Shown one piece after another: positions 43,010-51,714 of a DNA stretch of 64,000 nt (its first letter is position 1; each line of letters begins with the position of its first letter). Source of the stretch: Haloarcula ordinaria (lineage in GTDB: Archaea; Halobacteriota; Halobacteria; Halobacteriales; Haloarculaceae). Under the pieces are notes generated by a model. That model was not told the DNA's origin. It was given only the letters and a program-made list of their open reading frames with translations, and made no database searches. Both the position numbers and the translations under genes were made by a program. The DNA is taken from contig NZ_CP119789.1 of assembly GCF_029338275.1 (NCBI RefSeq), positions 186,001 to 250,000 on the forward strand, in the 5' to 3' direction.

Positions 43010-43400
43010 TATTGATAGAATGATTTATTATCCCTGCCGTCCTATATTCACTTCCCGCTGGAACGCGGGGACACACTGGACGACGCATCTCAGACCATCC
43101 GTACAGGAGGAGACGGGATGCGTTGGGGGCAACAACCAAGCGATCCGTAACAGGATTCCGAGGTTAACGCTCTGAAGCAGAACCGCCACAGCCCACAACC
43201 GCTCCGGCCGGCCGGAACGGTGTGAAGGCCAAGTACCGGACGTCGTGTGAACGGCGCTCGGGAACCTGGTACGCCGCCAAGGCTGGTGAGAGCCCAGCTA
43301 AAGCCCGTCAAACGGCAACGCCGGTGGAAGCCCGGCTGAACGGTGGCACACGTGCCAGCAGGGCCGAACGGGTTGTCGAAAACATCTGCCGTCCAGGTCC
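43010..43400 (+). mobile_element. degenerate remnant resembling the 3' end of an IS200/IS605-type (TnpB) element
   Basis: The 480-bp gap between secD and rnhB has no intact gene. In one frame (43318-43380) TPVEARL, a gap, then a T and RAERVVE align in spacing with the C-terminal TPVETALPVDT...SAKRVVE motif I recall from many haloarchaeal TnpB proteins. A second frame ends in ALKQNRH...LRPAGTV at 43225. Upstream lies a hairpin CCCGC/GCGGG at 43057-43072. No transposase catalytic residues survive. The family assignment rests on memory of the motif, so confidence is limited. Confidence 0.35.
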
Positions 43401-43447
43401 AAACCGCTTCCGCGGATTCTTCGATTCACTTCCTTCGCCGACGGCGC

Positions 43448-44083
43448 TCAGAAGTCGCCTAGCGACGACTGCTCGGCAGCGGCGAGCACGTCCGCACACG
43501 TCGACCACGAGGTCCGGGCGCAGTCCGGCAGCGTCCCGTGTTCGGCGACGTAGTCGGCCAAAAAGTCGCGGGTCGTGGGGTCGCTCGGATAGCCGGACCC
43601 AACCGAACCGTGTGCCTCGGCCAGCCCGTCGACGTGTGCGTCGCGGGCCACTTTCGCGACGATGGACGCCGCCCCCACTAGCGGGTCCGTCTCGTCGGCG
43701 CCGTGTTCTGCCCGAATCTCGACCGACACGTCGAGCCGGTCGGCCACACGCCGACCGAACCGTGAGGCGTCGGTGTCACCGGCGTCGACCATACCCGCGA
43801 GCCCCTCGGTCGCGACCCCACCGAGCGCTTCGCCGTGGGCGTCGACGGTCAACGTGTTCATGTCCGTCTCGGGGTCATCGATGCGCGCGACCGGAATTTC
43901 TGCGACGGCGACGGCGTCGGCTGTCGCTCGAACCGCCCGGTCCAGCTCCTCGCGGCGCGCCGGCGCGATACCCTTCGAGTCGCCCACGCCCTCGGGGAGC
44001 GCCGCGGGGTCGGCCCTGACCGCGGCGGCGAACATCGACCCGAGGACGGGGCCCTTGCCGGCCTCGTCGACGCCGAATCGCAT
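43448..44083 (-). CDS. rnhB: ribonuclease HII
   Basis: Removes ribonucleotides and RNA primers from DNA. The 211-residue archaeal-type enzyme begins MRFGVDEAGKGPVLGSMFAAAV with catalytic Asp6 and Glu7; further acidic residues lie in NTLTVDAHGEAL and VGAASIVAKVARDAHV. ATG 44083 was chosen because GVDEAGKG must lie at the N-terminus. Confidence 0.95.
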   Translation of the reverse strand: MRFGVDEAGKGPVLGSMFAAAVRADPAALPEGVGDSKGIAPARREELDRAVRATADAVAVAEIPVARIDDPETDMNTLTVDAHGEALGGVATEGLAGMVDAGDTDASRFGRRVADRLDVSVEIRAEHGADETDPLVGAASIVAKVARDAHVDGLAEAHGSVGSGYPSDPTTRDFLADYVAEHGTLPDCARTSWSTCADVLAAAEQSSLGDF

Positions 44084-44155
44084 GGCTGGTCGGTTCGAGG
44101 GCGGGAAAATAGTCGTTGCGGTGGCGTGCACCGAACTGTCGTTGGTGACGACGGT

Positions 44156-44545
44156 TCAGTACGTCTCGATATCTACTCCCAACCGTTCGAAGTCGTCTAC
44201 GTTGCGCGTGAGAACCGGTTCTTCGACGATGTCTGCGGTCGCAGCAATGATGACGTCCCCATCGCCGATTGCGTTCCCATCGTTCATCAGTTCCCCAGCG
44301 AGGCGGCCAGCCTTCTGCATAACTGCAGTATCAGCGGAGTGTGTCGGTTTCGAGTCGAGCACGGATTCGACCTTCTCCTGTTCGGCTTCTGATTCCATCG
44401 CCCTTGCCACCCCGTAGTAGAGTTCGAAGACCGTCATCGTCGAGAGACGCTGTTGAACGAGGTCTTTTTCCAGTTCTCTCGCCTTCTCGACGGCAGCCTC
44501 GTCCCCGTTCATCAAGTCGATTAAAAACGAGGTATCCAGAAGCAC
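44156..44545 (-). CDS. vapC: VapC-type PIN-domain toxin
   Basis: A 129-residue ribonuclease toxin. LLDTSFLIDLMNG has the first catalytic Asp, TVFELYYGVARAME the Glu, and GDGDVIIAATADIV plus LTRNVDDFERL the remaining acidic residues of the PIN active site. The start codon is GTG at 44545, one base after the antitoxin stop (44547-44549), so translation is coupled. It is the downstream gene of a classical antitoxin-toxin operon. Confidence 0.9.
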   Translation of the reverse strand: MLLDTSFLIDLMNGDEAAVEKARELEKDLVQQRLSTMTVFELYYGVARAMESEAEQEKVESVLDSKPTHSADTAVMQKAGRLAGELMNDGNAIGDGDVIIAATADIVEEPVLTRNVDDFERLGVDIETY

Positions 44546-44546
44546 G

Positions 44547-44783
44547 TTACACCCGCCTCAGGTCCCCTGCAGTTTCTTCCAGTTCCTCATTCCGTCGTTC
44601 TCGACGTTCCTCGACGGCGTCCCTGAGCGCGTCGGCTTCCTCGTCGCTGAGAATTCCAGCGAGTTCGAGAAGTGACCGTTCACCCGCGAGTCGCAAAACC
44701 ACGTCCGAGAACGTCTCGTCGTCCCGTTTATGCGCGGCGAGACGCTCGTACGCGTCTTCGGAGAGGCGGATGCTCTTCGACAT
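44547..44783 (-). CDS. vapB: VapB-type antitoxin
   Basis: A 78-residue antitoxin (ATG 44783; an alternative ATG at 44789 adds two residues). The N-terminus SKSIRLSEDAYERLAAHKRDDETFSDVVLRLAG is the strand plus helices of a DUF217/RHH-type DNA-binding domain. The C-terminal Arg/Glu-rich helix (EERRERRNEELEETAGDLRRV) would wrap the toxin. The 18-nt palindrome at 44785-44802 lies across the upstream start region, fitting autoregulation. Confidence 0.88.
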   Translation of the reverse strand: MSKSIRLSEDAYERLAAHKRDDETFSDVVLRLAGERSLLELAGILSDEEADALRDAVEERRERRNEELEETAGDLRRV

Positions 44784-44784
44784 G

Positions 44785-44802
44785 TGCATACAGTTGTATG
44801 CA
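44785..44802. promoter_or_regulatory. perfect palindrome TGCATACA-GT-TGTATGCA, candidate vapBC operator
   Basis: Perfect 8-nt arms with a 2-nt spacer, placed between a TTATT promoter element (about 44812-44816) and the vapB start codon. This is the classical position for an antitoxin operator in a leaderless archaeal operon. Confidence 0.7.
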
Positions 44803-44825
44803 GACGAGGGAATAACTTTCGCCGC

Positions 44826-46103
44826 TCACTCCAGCAGGAACTGCGCCTTGTCGAACGGTTCGTCCTCGCCTTCGACGTCGACGACGTCCAGCGCGGTCAC
44901 CTCGGCCCCGACGCCGAGGAGTCCGGCCAGACTCGGCTCCGTCCGTCCCTCGTCACTGGAGACGAGTTCCTTCACGTAGAGGCCGCCAGCGCCGTGGATG
45001 CGGAGGTCGGCGTGGCGGTCGTCAAGGAGTTCACCGGACGCGTCGTAGACCTCGCGCGTCCGTGTGAGGTCGGCCCGACGGTGGGCGACGCGCTGGGGTG
45101 TCTCCTGGTGGATGGTCGCGCCGGTGAGCTCCGAGAACGCGGCCTGCAGGTCGTCGGCCGCCACCGGTGCGTCGAACTCGACGTCCATCCGGTAGGTCTT
45201 CGATGCCTCCAGTTCCTTCACGCGCTCGACCATCTCGTAGGTCGCGAGGCGCAGGCCCTCGACCTCGACCTTCCCGTCGGCGAAGTCGTTGACGTCGCGC
45301 TCCAGCTGGTCGGTATCCACGTCGCGGACCCGGGGTTCGTCGACCTCGATGACGAAGGGGCGGCCGGATTCGAGCATCAGCGCGTCGACGTCCTCGCGGC
45401 CCGCGCCGTGGAACGTCGCGCTCTCGCCGTCCATCGCCTCCAGGACGACGGGAGCCGAGAGCTGCTCGACGCTCTCGTCGTAGCGGTAGCCGCTGCCGTC
45501 ACACCCCTCGCAGGGCTCGCCCTGCCACATACCGGTGCCGTTGCAGTCGTTACAGGGCCACTTCGTCTGGGGGATGTCCCGCTCGAGCTTCCGGTAGCGG
45601 CCGTAGACGAACGCGGAGTTGACCTGCACGTCGACCTCGTCGGTCGCCAGGTCGAGCGTGAACTGGACGTCCGGGCGACCGAAATCTACCTCCGCGCCGG
45701 TGCGCTGGCCGATGCGCTTGCCGACCTCGCGGTTGAACTCCGTCTTCAGCGCCTCGCCGGCGTCCTCCTCGAGGCCGACGTCCTCGCGGAGCAAGGCGTC
45801 GTTCTCCTCTAAGAGCGGCGGGACGCGCGTCCCGACCTGGTAAGTCGCGAAGTCGTAGCCGCGGGCGGCGGTGGCGGCCTGTTCGGCCCACCAGTCGACG
45901 CGGTCGGTTTCCGTCTCGCAGACCCAGCAGTCCTCGTCGGGTTCGAAGGGGTCGTCGGCTTCCAGGGCGAGCGTTACCCGGAGGGCGTGGCCCCGTTCGG
46001 CGTTCGCGAGGCCGAAACTGCGGTCGGCGAAGAGGCGACCCAGACAGGAGTCACAGAGCGGCCCGGTCTCCAGCGCGGCACGGGCGTCCTCGAGTATCGT
46101 CAT
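44826..46103 (-). CDS. pus10: tRNA pseudouridine(54/55) synthase Pus10
   Basis: Makes pseudouridine 55 (and 54) in archaeal tRNA. The 425-residue protein has the N-terminal THUMP-type zinc domain CDSCLGRLF ... CWVC, then the PUS catalytic domain with GAGREDVDALMLESGRPFVIEV (catalytic Asp region) and a second zinc-like element CNDCNGTG ... CEGCDGSG near residues 185-205. ATG 46103 was chosen because the longer frame crosses the promoter region of the divergent regulator gene. Confidence 0.94.
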   Translation of the reverse strand: MTILEDARAALETGPLCDSCLGRLFADRSFGLANAERGHALRVTLALEADDPFEPDEDCWVCETETDRVDWWAEQAATAARGYDFATYQVGTRVPPLLEENDALLREDVGLEEDAGEALKTEFNREVGKRIGQRTGAEVDFGRPDVQFTLDLATDEVDVQVNSAFVYGRYRKLERDIPQTKWPCNDCNGTGMWQGEPCEGCDGSGYRYDESVEQLSAPVVLEAMDGESATFHGAGREDVDALMLESGRPFVIEVDEPRVRDVDTDQLERDVNDFADGKVEVEGLRLATYEMVERVKELEASKTYRMDVEFDAPVAADDLQAAFSELTGATIHQETPQRVAHRRADLTRTREVYDASGELLDDRHADLRIHGAGGLYVKELVSSDEGRTEPSLAGLLGVGAEVTALDVVDVEGEDEPFDKAQFLLE

Positions 46104-46236
46104 TGTCGGGGTGATGCGGCGGGTCCGTAACTGCGTTTCGACCTCCTGTGGACTTGCACTGGTTGCGGTAGGACCTCCGCGTCCGTTCACACACCCGACC
46201 ACGACTTTTTGTACCGACCCTCCCGAATCGGACGCT

Positions 46237-46734
46237 ATGACCGACCCGGAGTACCCCATCGACGACCTCGACCGGCGTATCATCTACGCCCTGCAGCAGG
46301 ACGCTCGGCACACCTCCGCCAGTGAAATCGCGGAGTCGCTCGACGTCTCGGCCCGCACCGTCCGGAACCGCATCTCGAAACTGGAGGAAGCCGACGTCAT
46401 CCGCGGGTACGACGTCGACGTCGACTACGAGGCCGCCGGCTACCAGCTACATACACTCATCGTCTGTACCGCCCCGATTCACGAACGCGAGGAGATCGCA
46501 CAGCGTGCCCTCGACGTGGAGGGCGTCGTCGCCATCCGGGAGGTCATGACCGGTGCGGACAACGTCCACGTCGAAGTGGTCGGCACCGACGGGAACGACC
46601 TCAGCCGCATCGGTCGGGACCTCAACGACATCGGGCTCGAAGTGGTCGACGAAGACCTCATCCGCAACGAGTACACGCGGCCGTTCCACCTCTTCGGCGT
46701 CGACGAAGTGAGGAGCGCGACCGAACAGTCTTGA
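46237..46734 (+). CDS. Lrp/AsnC family transcriptional regulator
   Basis: A 165-residue regulator. The N-terminal winged HTH is LDRRIIYALQQDARHTSASEIAESLDVSARTVRNRISKLEEADVI; the C-terminal RAM-like ligand domain has GVVAIREVMTGADNVHVEVVGTDGNDL. It sits next to an amino-acid-type permease operon, which it could control through the dyads at 46766-46807 (inference). It is divergent from pus10. Confidence 0.93.
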   Translation: MTDPEYPIDDLDRRIIYALQQDARHTSASEIAESLDVSARTVRNRISKLEEADVIRGYDVDVDYEAAGYQLHTLIVCTAPIHEREEIAQRALDVEGVVAIREVMTGADNVHVEVVGTDGNDLSRIGRDLNDIGLEVVDEDLIRNEYTRPFHLFGVDEVRSATEQS

Positions 46735-46765
46735 TTCCGCCGACCTGATATTCTAGGTGTTTTAA

Positions 46766-46807
46766 TTCCGATGCGGAATAATAACTATAGATTTATCCGC
46801 ATTCGGA
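46766..46807. promoter_or_regulatory. paired dyads TTCCGATGCGGAA and TCCGCATTCGGA upstream of the permease operon
   Basis: TTCCG-ATG-CGGAA (46766-46778) and TCCG-CATT-CGGA (46796-46807) are each inverted repeats, and the two blocks are also related to each other as a larger imperfect inverted repeat. Their centres are about 29 bp apart in AT-rich DNA with TATA-like TTTTAAT and ATTTAT. They lie between the Lrp/AsnC gene and the TrkA-N-like gene, typical of paired Lrp-family sites. Confidence 0.5.
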
Positions 46808-46931
46808 ACTGAGTTCGAAATGGAGGCGATGTGTGACGAGACCGGCAGGTCCCTCGACGCAGTCGGTCCGCCCGACCCTGTGTCGGCGACTCGCGTGCCA
46901 CTCACACCCGCTCGCCGCCGACCCTCATCCC

Positions 46932-47387
46932 ATGACGCTTCGAACATCCCTTCGAGACGCACTCGCTCGCACTGCAGGACCGCCCCGACTCGCCGTCGTC
47001 AGCGATTGGCACGTCGGCGCTGCGCTCGCCACCGCGTACGATAGCGTCGACGTCCGTCTCGTCACTGACCACGCGGGTGTCGCCGGGCAGGTGCCCGACG
47101 GCGTTCGGGTGACAGTCGGTGACCTGACCGCGGTCGATACCTTACAGGGTGCGACAGACGCCGCCGCTGCAGTCGTTGCACTGCGGTCTGACCGGCGGGC
47201 ACTCCTGGTGACGCAGTTGCTCCGGACGCAGTTCGATATCGACTCCGTCGTCGTCCTCCTCAACGACCCACAGCGCCGCGATGCCATCGCGGACCTCGCT
47301 TCGGCGGTCGTCTGCGGGTCGACCTGCCTCGCTACTGAACTGCAGCGCACGGTCGAAACGACGCTCGGCGAAGCCGAATCCGTCTGA
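46932..47387 (+). CDS. TrkA-N-like nucleotide-binding domain protein
   Basis: A 151-residue protein resembling the RCK/TrkA-N Rossmann domain: PRLAVVSDWHVGAALATAYDSVDVRLVTDHAG, then GDLTAVDTLQGATDAAAAVVALRSDRRALLVTQLL and VVVLLNDPQRRDAIADL. The dinucleotide glycine motif is weak (DWHVGAAL), so NAD binding is uncertain. Its stop lies 2 nt before the permease start. It probably regulates or partners the permease, as RCK domains do for potassium and cation-chloride systems (inference). ATG 46932 was preferred over a GTG at 46833 in non-coding-like sequence. Confidence 0.8.
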   Translation: MTLRTSLRDALARTAGPPRLAVVSDWHVGAALATAYDSVDVRLVTDHAGVAGQVPDGVRVTVGDLTAVDTLQGATDAAAAVVALRSDRRALLVTQLLRTQFDIDSVVVLLNDPQRRDAIADLASAVVCGSTCLATELQRTVETTLGEAESV

Positions 47388-47389
47388 CG

Positions 47390-49570
47390 ATGACGAAGGA
47401 CCTCGAACGAGACCTCGGTCTCCCGTCCGTACTCGCCATCAGCATCGGTGCGATGATCGGGAGCGGCATCTTCATCCTGCCGGCACTCGCGCTCGAAATC
47501 GCCGGTCCAGCTGTCATTCTCGCGTACGCACTCGCGGGCCTGCTGGTCGTTCCGGCCGCCCTCTCGAAATCGGAGATGGCGACTGCGATGCCCGAGGCAG
47601 GTGGGACGTACATCTACATCGAACGCGGGATGGGGCCGTTGCTCGGAACCGTCGCCGGGGTCGGGACGTGGTTCTCGCTGTCGTTCAAGGGCGCGCTCGC
47701 GCTCGTCGGCGGCGTCCCGTACCTGCTCTTGCTGTTCGACCTGCCGCTGAAACCCGTCGCGCTGGGTCTGGCGGCGGTGTTGATACTGGTGAACCTGTTC
47801 GGCGCGAAACAGACGGGGCGACTCCAGGTCGCCATCGTCGTCGTCATGCTGGCGGCGCTCGGCTGGTTCGCCGCCGGAAGCGCGACCAGCGTGCAGTCGG
47901 CCAACTACGTCGACTTCTTCGACGCCGGCGTCGGTGGCCTGCTCGCGGCGACCGGGCTGGTCTTCGTGTCCTACGCAGGCGTCACGAAGGTCGCGAGCGT
48001 CGCCGAAGAGGTCGAAGACCCCGGCCGGAACATCCCGCTCGGCATCCTCGGGTCGCTGGCGTTCACGACCGTGCTGTACGTGGCAATCGTCGCCGTCCTG
48101 GTCGGGATAACGGACCCCGGCACCGTCGCCGGGTCGCTGACCCCGGTCGCCGTCGCCGCGGAGGTGACGCTCGGACAGGCCGGGGTCGTCGCCGTCATCC
48201 TCGCAGCCATCCTCGCGCTCATCTCGACGGCCAACGCCGGTATCCTCTCCTCGTCGCGCTATCCGTTCGCGATGAGTCGGGACAACCTGGCGCCGCCGTC
48301 GCTCTCGTCGGTCAGCGAGCGGTTCGGAACCCCGGTGACCTCGATCACCCTCACGGGTGCAGTGTTGCTCGTGCTCATCGCGTTCGTTCCGATTCTGGAG
48401 ATCGCGAAACTCGCCAGCGCCTTCCAGATTATGGTGTTCGGACTCATCAACGTGGCGCTCGTCGCGTTCCGCGAGGGGAGCGCGGAGTACGAGCCCGAGT
48501 TCACGTCCCCGCTGTACCCGTGGGTGCAGATCTTCGGGGCCGTCACCGGCGTGGCGCTGCTGACGCAGATGGGGACCGTCGCCCTGGCCGGTGCCGCGCT
48601 CATCACGCTTGGCAGCGTCGTCTGGTACGTGCTCTACGTCCGCCCGCGCGTCCGCCGGGAGGGCGTCGCGACGGACGCGATCCGGCGGCAGGTCGGCCGG
48701 AGTGCGCTCACCGACATCGAGTCCGGGCCCGCGGACGCGACCCGCGAGGTGCTCGTCGCGCTCACGAAAGACGTAGACGAGCGACGCGAGCGCGCGCTCG
48801 TCGGCCTCGCTGCGGACGTCGTCCGGGGTGACGACGGCCAGGTCGTAGTCGTGCGCTTCGAGGAGATACCCGACCAGGCGCCGCTGACCGAGAACGCGAC
48901 CGTCCAGTCGTCCTCTGACATCGCGTTCGAGACGCGGGCGGCGACGCTCGCAGCCGAGTTCGACGTCGACGTCGAGGCCGACGAGATCGTCAGTCACGAC
49001 ACGAAACACGCCATCGTCAACTTCGCCGAACACAGGGGCGTGGACGCGATACTGGCCGAACACGAACCGCTCCGGCTGCGCTCGCGGCTGTTCGGCGACC
49101 CGATCGACTGGGTCGTCAGACACGCGCCGTGTGACGTCCTCCTCGTCGACAATCTCGGCTACGAGCGAGCGGAACAGATCGCGCTCACGGGCGACGGCGG
49201 GCCGTATCCACCGCTGGCGGTGAACATCGCGGAGTCGGTCGCCAGTGCCAACGGCGGTGGAATCTCGCTGTGGGAGGTGGCCGACCACGACCGCACCGAC
49301 CGCCACGCACGGACGCGGGACGACTACCAGTCCGACCTCACCGAGCTGCTCTCGGTTCCGGTTCGAACCGAGTCGGTCAGGACCGACGGCGGACAGCTCC
49401 GGCGCACCGACCTGCTCGTCCGTCGCGGGGCCGACCACCGACTGCGACACGTGTTGTTCGACGACCGGCCGACGATTCCGAATCCGGGGTGTACGACCGT
49501 CACGGTCTATCCCCACGAGTCGCTCCGCCCGCCGTTCTCGCGCCGACTGCTCGAACGGGCGTTCTTCTAA
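47390..49570 (+). CDS. APC-family permease with C-terminal universal stress protein domain
   Basis: A 726-residue transporter. Residues 1-430 form about 12 TM helices of the APC superfamily, starting LPSVLAISIGAMIGSGIFILPALALEIAGPAVI (the GSGIF unwound-helix motif) and with SYAGVTKVASVAEEVEDPGRNIP. The soluble tail (about 435-726) holds USP-like folds, e.g. REVLVALTKDVDERRERALVGLAADV and GDPIDWVVRHAPCDVLLVDNLG. Substrates are probably amino acids or other organic cations. It follows the TrkA-N-like gene by 2 nt. Confidence 0.92.
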   Translation: MTKDLERDLGLPSVLAISIGAMIGSGIFILPALALEIAGPAVILAYALAGLLVVPAALSKSEMATAMPEAGGTYIYIERGMGPLLGTVAGVGTWFSLSFKGALALVGGVPYLLLLFDLPLKPVALGLAAVLILVNLFGAKQTGRLQVAIVVVMLAALGWFAAGSATSVQSANYVDFFDAGVGGLLAATGLVFVSYAGVTKVASVAEEVEDPGRNIPLGILGSLAFTTVLYVAIVAVLVGITDPGTVAGSLTPVAVAAEVTLGQAGVVAVILAAILALISTANAGILSSSRYPFAMSRDNLAPPSLSSVSERFGTPVTSITLTGAVLLVLIAFVPILEIAKLASAFQIMVFGLINVALVAFREGSAEYEPEFTSPLYPWVQIFGAVTGVALLTQMGTVALAGAALITLGSVVWYVLYVRPRVRREGVATDAIRRQVGRSALTDIESGPADATREVLVALTKDVDERRERALVGLAADVVRGDDGQVVVVRFEEIPDQAPLTENATVQSSSDIAFETRAATLAAEFDVDVEADEIVSHDTKHAIVNFAEHRGVDAILAEHEPLRLRSRLFGDPIDWVVRHAPCDVLLVDNLGYERAEQIALTGDGGPYPPLAVNIAESVASANGGGISLWEVADHDRTDRHARTRDDYQSDLTELLSVPVRTESVRTDGGQLRRTDLLVRRGADHRLRHVLFDDRPTIPNPGCTTVTVYPHESLRPPFSRRLLERAFF

Positions 49571-49611
49571 CCGTTCGACGAACGACCGGGGCGTGGTGCA
49601 CCACCGCCGGG

Positions 49612-50721
49612 TCAGGTCTCGTCGCGGCCGGCGTCGGTCGGTACTTCGGTCGACTCACGTCCGAACAGGTCACCGGGCACGTCGGCCACCGAAAGCGAGA
49701 CGTCGCGCTGCGGGAAGGGAATCTCGACGCCCTCGGCCTGGAACCGGTGGTAGATTTCACTGTTGAGCTTGTGGGTCGCGCGCGCTGTCAACGCCGGGTT
49801 CGACACCCAGCACAGCAACTCGAAGTTCAGCGACGACCCGCCGAACTCGCGGAACCGGACGCGTGGCTTCGGTCGTTCGATGACCAGGTCCTCGTACTCG
49901 GCGACGTCCAACAGAATCGCTTCGACCTGGTCGATGTCGCTCCCGTAGGCGACACCGATGGGCACGCGGATGCGGCGCTTTCGCTTCGGCGTCGACTCGT
50001 TGACGATGGCGGCGCTGTTCAGCGTCGCGTTCGGGACGGTGACGAGGATGTCGTCGCGAGTCCGGATGACCGTCGAGCGGACAGAGATGTCCTCGACGCG
50101 GCCCCGTTCACCAGTCTCGAGGACGACGAAGTCGCCGACCTTGTAGGTGCCATCGAGGTACAGCGACAGCGACCCGAAGAAGTTCGCGAGCGTGTCGCGG
50201 GCGGCCAGGCCGACGATGATACCGATGACGCCGGCCGACGCCAGCAGCGGCGTGACGTCGATGTCCCAGAGGACGAGCAGCAGGAAGATGCCGAGCCCGG
50301 AGACCAGCGCGCTCCAGACGTTCTGGAGGATGGGGACGACCTGCCGGTCGATGTAGCGGCTGTCGGTGATGCGACTCGAGACCCGCCGGCCGGTCCGGAT
50401 GAGCAGGAGCATCCAGACGACGATGACGACCGACAGCGTCCCCGCTTCGAGCGGGACGGCGACGTCCGGCGACACCTCGTACACCTGCGTCCCGGCGTAC
50501 AGGCCGCCGACCGCGAGCGTGAGATACAGGCCGGTGTGGACCGCCCGCAGGACGATGTCGTCGACCTCGCCGTCGATGCGCTCGGTCACCCGCCGCATGT
50601 ACCGGTCGCCGAGGACGTTGACCAGTGCGGCGAGGAAGAGCCCGGAGACGACGAGCAGCGTGAACCCCTGCCAGACCGGCAGGGCCGCCAGCGCGTCGAG
50701 GAGAGCGCTATCCAGTTGCAT
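49612..50721 (-). CDS. mscS: MscS-family mechanosensitive channel
   Basis: A 369-residue small-conductance channel that releases solutes on hypo-osmotic shock. Three or more N-terminal helices precede the pore helix GVIGIIVGLAARDTLANFFGSLSLYLDGTYKVGDFVV; the beta domain (RGRVEDISVRSTVIRTRDDILVTVPNATL) and C-terminal alpha/beta region follow. A TATAAATA-type box (50743-50750) is centred about 26 nt before ATG 50721, so the mRNA is leaderless. Confidence 0.94.
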   Translation of the reverse strand: MQLDSALLDALAALPVWQGFTLLVVSGLFLAALVNVLGDRYMRRVTERIDGEVDDIVLRAVHTGLYLTLAVGGLYAGTQVYEVSPDVAVPLEAGTLSVVIVVWMLLLIRTGRRVSSRITDSRYIDRQVVPILQNVWSALVSGLGIFLLLVLWDIDVTPLLASAGVIGIIVGLAARDTLANFFGSLSLYLDGTYKVGDFVVLETGERGRVEDISVRSTVIRTRDDILVTVPNATLNSAAIVNESTPKRKRRIRVPIGVAYGSDIDQVEAILLDVAEYEDLVIERPKPRVRFREFGGSSLNFELLCWVSNPALTARATHKLNSEIYHRFQAEGVEIPFPQRDVSLSVADVPGDLFGRESTEVPTDAGRDET

Positions 50722-50742
50722 ATCAACTAATGAACACCACGG

Positions 50743-50750
50743 TATAAATA
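50743..50750 (-). promoter_or_regulatory. TATA box of mscS
   Basis: TATAAATA on the plus strand (TATTTATA read on the minus strand), centred 26-27 nt before the ATG. It fixes the start at 50721 and rules out the long reading up to 52305. Confidence 0.65.
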
Positions 50751-50847
50751 CTGGACGCACCAGTGGCGAACGCCCCGGCCCGCTGGGAGTCCGGGGACGT
50801 CCGCGAAACCGAACCGCCTTTGTCCCCCAACCGACTGCACCGTGCAT

Positions 50848-51660
50848 ATGAACCCGATTCTGGTCGCCGTCGTGCTCGGAATCCTCCAGGGGGTGCTGGA
50901 GTGGATTCCGGTCTCCAGCGAGGGCGGGGTCGCCCTGGCGTCGACGGCGCTCACGGGCGTCTCGCCGGCCGCAGCGACCCGGCTCGCGCTCTTCTTGCAC
51001 GCCGGAACGGCCATCTCGGCGGTCGTCTACTACCGACGCGAGGTCCGCGACATCGTCGACTCCGTCCGCGAGCTCTCGCGACGGCCGTTCGCCGACGAGA
51101 CGGCCGACCTCTCTTTCATCGTCGTCGCGACGCTCGCGACCGGCGTCACGGGCCTGCCGGCGTACGCGCTGCTGGACGCCGCCGTATCCGAGCTCGAAGG
51201 GGGACTCTTCCTGGCGCTCGTCGGCGGCCTGCTCGTGGTCACCGGCCTCGTCCAGCGCTTCGCGGCGGCGCTCTCGCTGGGCGAGCGCGAGATTCCGAAC
51301 TGGCTCGACGCCGTCTTCGTCGGCGTCCTCCAGGGGTTGGCCATCCTCCCCGGGATCTCGCGGTCGGGGACCACCGTCAGCGCGCTGCTCCTGCGGGGCC
51401 ACGAGGGCGAGTCGTCCCTTCGCCTCTCCTTTCTGCTCTCCATCCCAGCCGCGCTGGCGGCGAACGCGCTCATTCTCGTCGACGACGGCGTGCCGGCCAT
51501 CGAACCGGTCGGAGCGGTCGTCGCGCTTGCAGTCAGCGCCGTCGTCGGCTACCTGACCGTCGGCGCACTCGTTCGACTGGTCCGCCAGGTACCGTTCTGG
51601 GCGGTCTGTACGGTCTTCGGCGGCCTCGGCGTCGTCGGTGGCCTCCTCGTCGCGCTCTAA
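50848..51660 (+). CDS. uppP: undecaprenyl-diphosphate phosphatase (UppP/BacA-like)
   Basis: A 270-residue membrane phosphatase for polyprenyl diphosphates, recycling the lipid carrier for glycan synthesis. ILQGVLEWIPVSSEGGVALAS near residue 13 is the first conserved block (E-x-x-P-S/V-S-S-x-G/T), and GVLQGLAILPGISRSGTTVSALLL near residue 155 is the second with PGxSRSG. About eight helices. The usual final residues of block 1 (SSTGHL) are replaced by SSEGGV, a feature shared with other archaeal homologues. ATG 50848 was preferred over GTG 50842. Confidence 0.92.
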   Translation: MNPILVAVVLGILQGVLEWIPVSSEGGVALASTALTGVSPAAATRLALFLHAGTAISAVVYYRREVRDIVDSVRELSRRPFADETADLSFIVVATLATGVTGLPAYALLDAAVSELEGGLFLALVGGLLVVTGLVQRFAAALSLGEREIPNWLDAVFVGVLQGLAILPGISRSGTTVSALLLRGHEGESSLRLSFLLSIPAALAANALILVDDGVPAIEPVGAVVALAVSAVVGYLTVGALVRLVRQVPFWAVCTVFGGLGVVGGLLVAL

Positions 51661-51714
51661 GAACACGATGGAAGTTATATATCGTCCGGCGACAACTCTC
51701 CCGTAGTTGCGGCC

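Noticed and set aside
42968-43447. RNase P RNA or SRP RNA gene in the structured secD-rnhB gap
   Set aside because: No conserved GAGGAAAGUC or ACAGAAA of RNase P and no SRP helix 8 motif is visible; TnpB-like tail traces explain the region better.
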